Assembly: GCF_022549775.1 (NCBI RefSeq)
Contig: NZ_JAKZGP010000007.1
Location: forward strand, 48,714 to 112,713
Length of the DNA: 64,000 nt
Origin: Belliella filtrata
GTDB lineage: Bacteria > Bacteroidota > Bacteroidia > Cytophagales > Cyclobacteriaceae
Reading direction: 5' to 3'
Shown here: in pieces, positions 63,084 to 64,000 of the stretch
Layout: each line of letters starts with the position of its first letter
Numbering within the stretch: position 1 is the first letter of the stretch
Notes under the pieces: model-generated
Told to the model about the DNA's origin: nothing
Database searches by the model: none
What the model saw: only the letters and a program-made list of their open reading frames with translations
Made by a program: the position numbers and the translations under genes

Positions 63084-63601
63084 GATGCTCAAGTTTATGT
63101 GAAGTACCTGGATCCGAGTACTACAGGAACCCCAGGGTCAGCCTTTGCACAGCTGATCACCAATTTGGCAAACAATGCCTCAAGTGTAGTGATAGATGGA
63201 GCCACAGCAGGAACTAACCCGATGCCCTTTGCAGGCTTGATGGGCTATGGAAGTGACAAATCCACAGGGCCTAAGGCATACCTGAATGTCCTGGTCTTTG
63301 ACCAAAACTATCAGTTATTGACATCATCTTTTGTTCCGGTGACTACAGATGCTAGGGAAACAGGAGGCAGTCCACAACCTGGCCCAGAGACTCTCTTCTT
63401 TGTCCTCACATGAACTCGTAAAACTATTCAAATCACAATACAAAAACCAGGATATGTGTATATTTATACGTAAAAGACGCATAGGCTTTCTCCAACGAGA
63501 ATCCAACTCCCGTTGAAGTGTTCTCTCGGTAAAAGACTCTTAACTAGTTGTAATTATTTTAAAATTATAGTTAAAAAATTTATTTTGAATGAACGCCATG
63601 T

Positions 63602-64000
63602 TCAAGTCATAAATGCAACGCCTAATTTTTTCTTTAGACATTCAATAGGACTAAGATAATCAAACTTTCTTACTGGTCTATTATTGATTTTGGATTCAAT
63701 ACACTGAATATGTTGCCATGATATTTCATTCAGGTCAGTCCCTTTAGGCAGGAAAGTCCTGATAAGTCCTATTCTATTTTCGACCGTACCTTTATCCTGA
63801 GATGTATATGGTCTTGTAAAGAAGGTCGGGACATTGTATTTATCTCTGATTCTATGATGGTTTGCGAATGCCATGTCGTTATCGAAGGTTATTGATTTGA
63901 AGAATGATGATCCTATTCTCTGTATTCTCTTTGATATTTTCTGTTCAATGGTTTCTGCATTTTTTCCATCAAGTTTCTCCATGGTAGTAATCAAAGTTGC
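63602..64000 (-). mobile_element. IS30-family transposase, C-terminal part
   Basis: At least 130 residues of an IS30-type DDE transposase, continuing past the window end. The middle catalytic aspartate is in SITFDNDMAFANHHR, and the glutamate region is TSQDKGTVENRIGLIRTFLP, followed by the family ending NNRPVRKFDYLSPIECLKKK. The visible part is intact. The element sits just beyond the end of the RHS copy, about 80 bp away, and may have caused some of the rearrangement. Confidence 0.88.

Larger units (their letters stand above)
62308..63524 (+). pseudogene. Decayed partial copy of the large RHS gene
   Basis: Blocks match the RHS gene in order: 62308-62414 with 59596-59700, 62491-62695 with 59730-59930, about 62770-62808 with 59948-59990, 63084-63312 with 60255-60484, and 63405-63524 with about 60560-60655. 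Identity is very high in the fourth block. Between them lie foreign insertions and small losses that destroy the frame. The toxin tip is not included. Confidence 0.85.

Overview
The window looks like a chromosomal segment of a Bacteroidota bacterium, probably order Cytophagales and close to Cyclobacteriaceae. Direct signs are a SusC/SusD pair, a one-protein hybrid two-component regulator, RHS proteins of the Bacteroidota type, AT-rich intergenic DNA and TAnnTTTG-like promoter elements. No rRNA, tRNA or CRISPR array was seen.

0-30 kb is ordinary, well-kept chromosome. It holds the end of a sodium/solute symporter, a GH3-type adenylating enzyme and a small metalloprotease. Next is a xylan-type polysaccharide utilisation locus (3.4-15.9 kb): regulator, glycan-binding lipoprotein, SusC, SusD, GH10 xylanase and a second clan GH-A hydrolase. 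A pair of 10-bp direct repeats exactly 21 bp apart lies before both the regulator gene and the operon and is a likely operator. Then come an EEP-family phosphodiesterase, an A-type Fe-S carrier without its C-terminal cysteines, a Tat-signal aminotransferase with an AEC transporter, an outer-membrane protein, the three-gene pnt transhydrogenase operon, and a five-gene amidoligase operon (two ATP-grasp ligases, a GCS2-type ligase, a class I amidotransferase and an esterase) whose product is unknown.

30-45 kb is a scarred accessory zone. It contains a 109-bp recombinase tail, a HipA stub, an AbiE-type toxin-antitoxin pair, an SbnA-like/FAD/Y4yA-like PLP gene cluster, a serine hydrolase, a gene of unknown function broken by two stops and a frameshift, a yraN gene broken by one stop, intact lipB and two housekeeping genes, an IS1595-type remnant, and a large serine recombinase that has lost its start codon and its reading frame.

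45.7-62 kb is one long same-strand gene train and the most unusual part. Seven tandem secreted proteins have unrelated middles but share an 83-codon C-terminal module of constant length. They are followed by an outer-membrane protein, an RHS/YD protein, a small secreted protein, a 1599-residue DNRLRE-DUF6443-RHS protein with a variable C-terminal tip, and a small membrane protein four bases downstream that could be its immunity partner. A 16-bp hairpin lies in the leader.

62-64 kb is wreckage: a strong terminator, a decapitated XRE regulator, a broken partial copy of the big RHS gene carrying hairpin-type insertions, and an IS30-family transposase running off the window.
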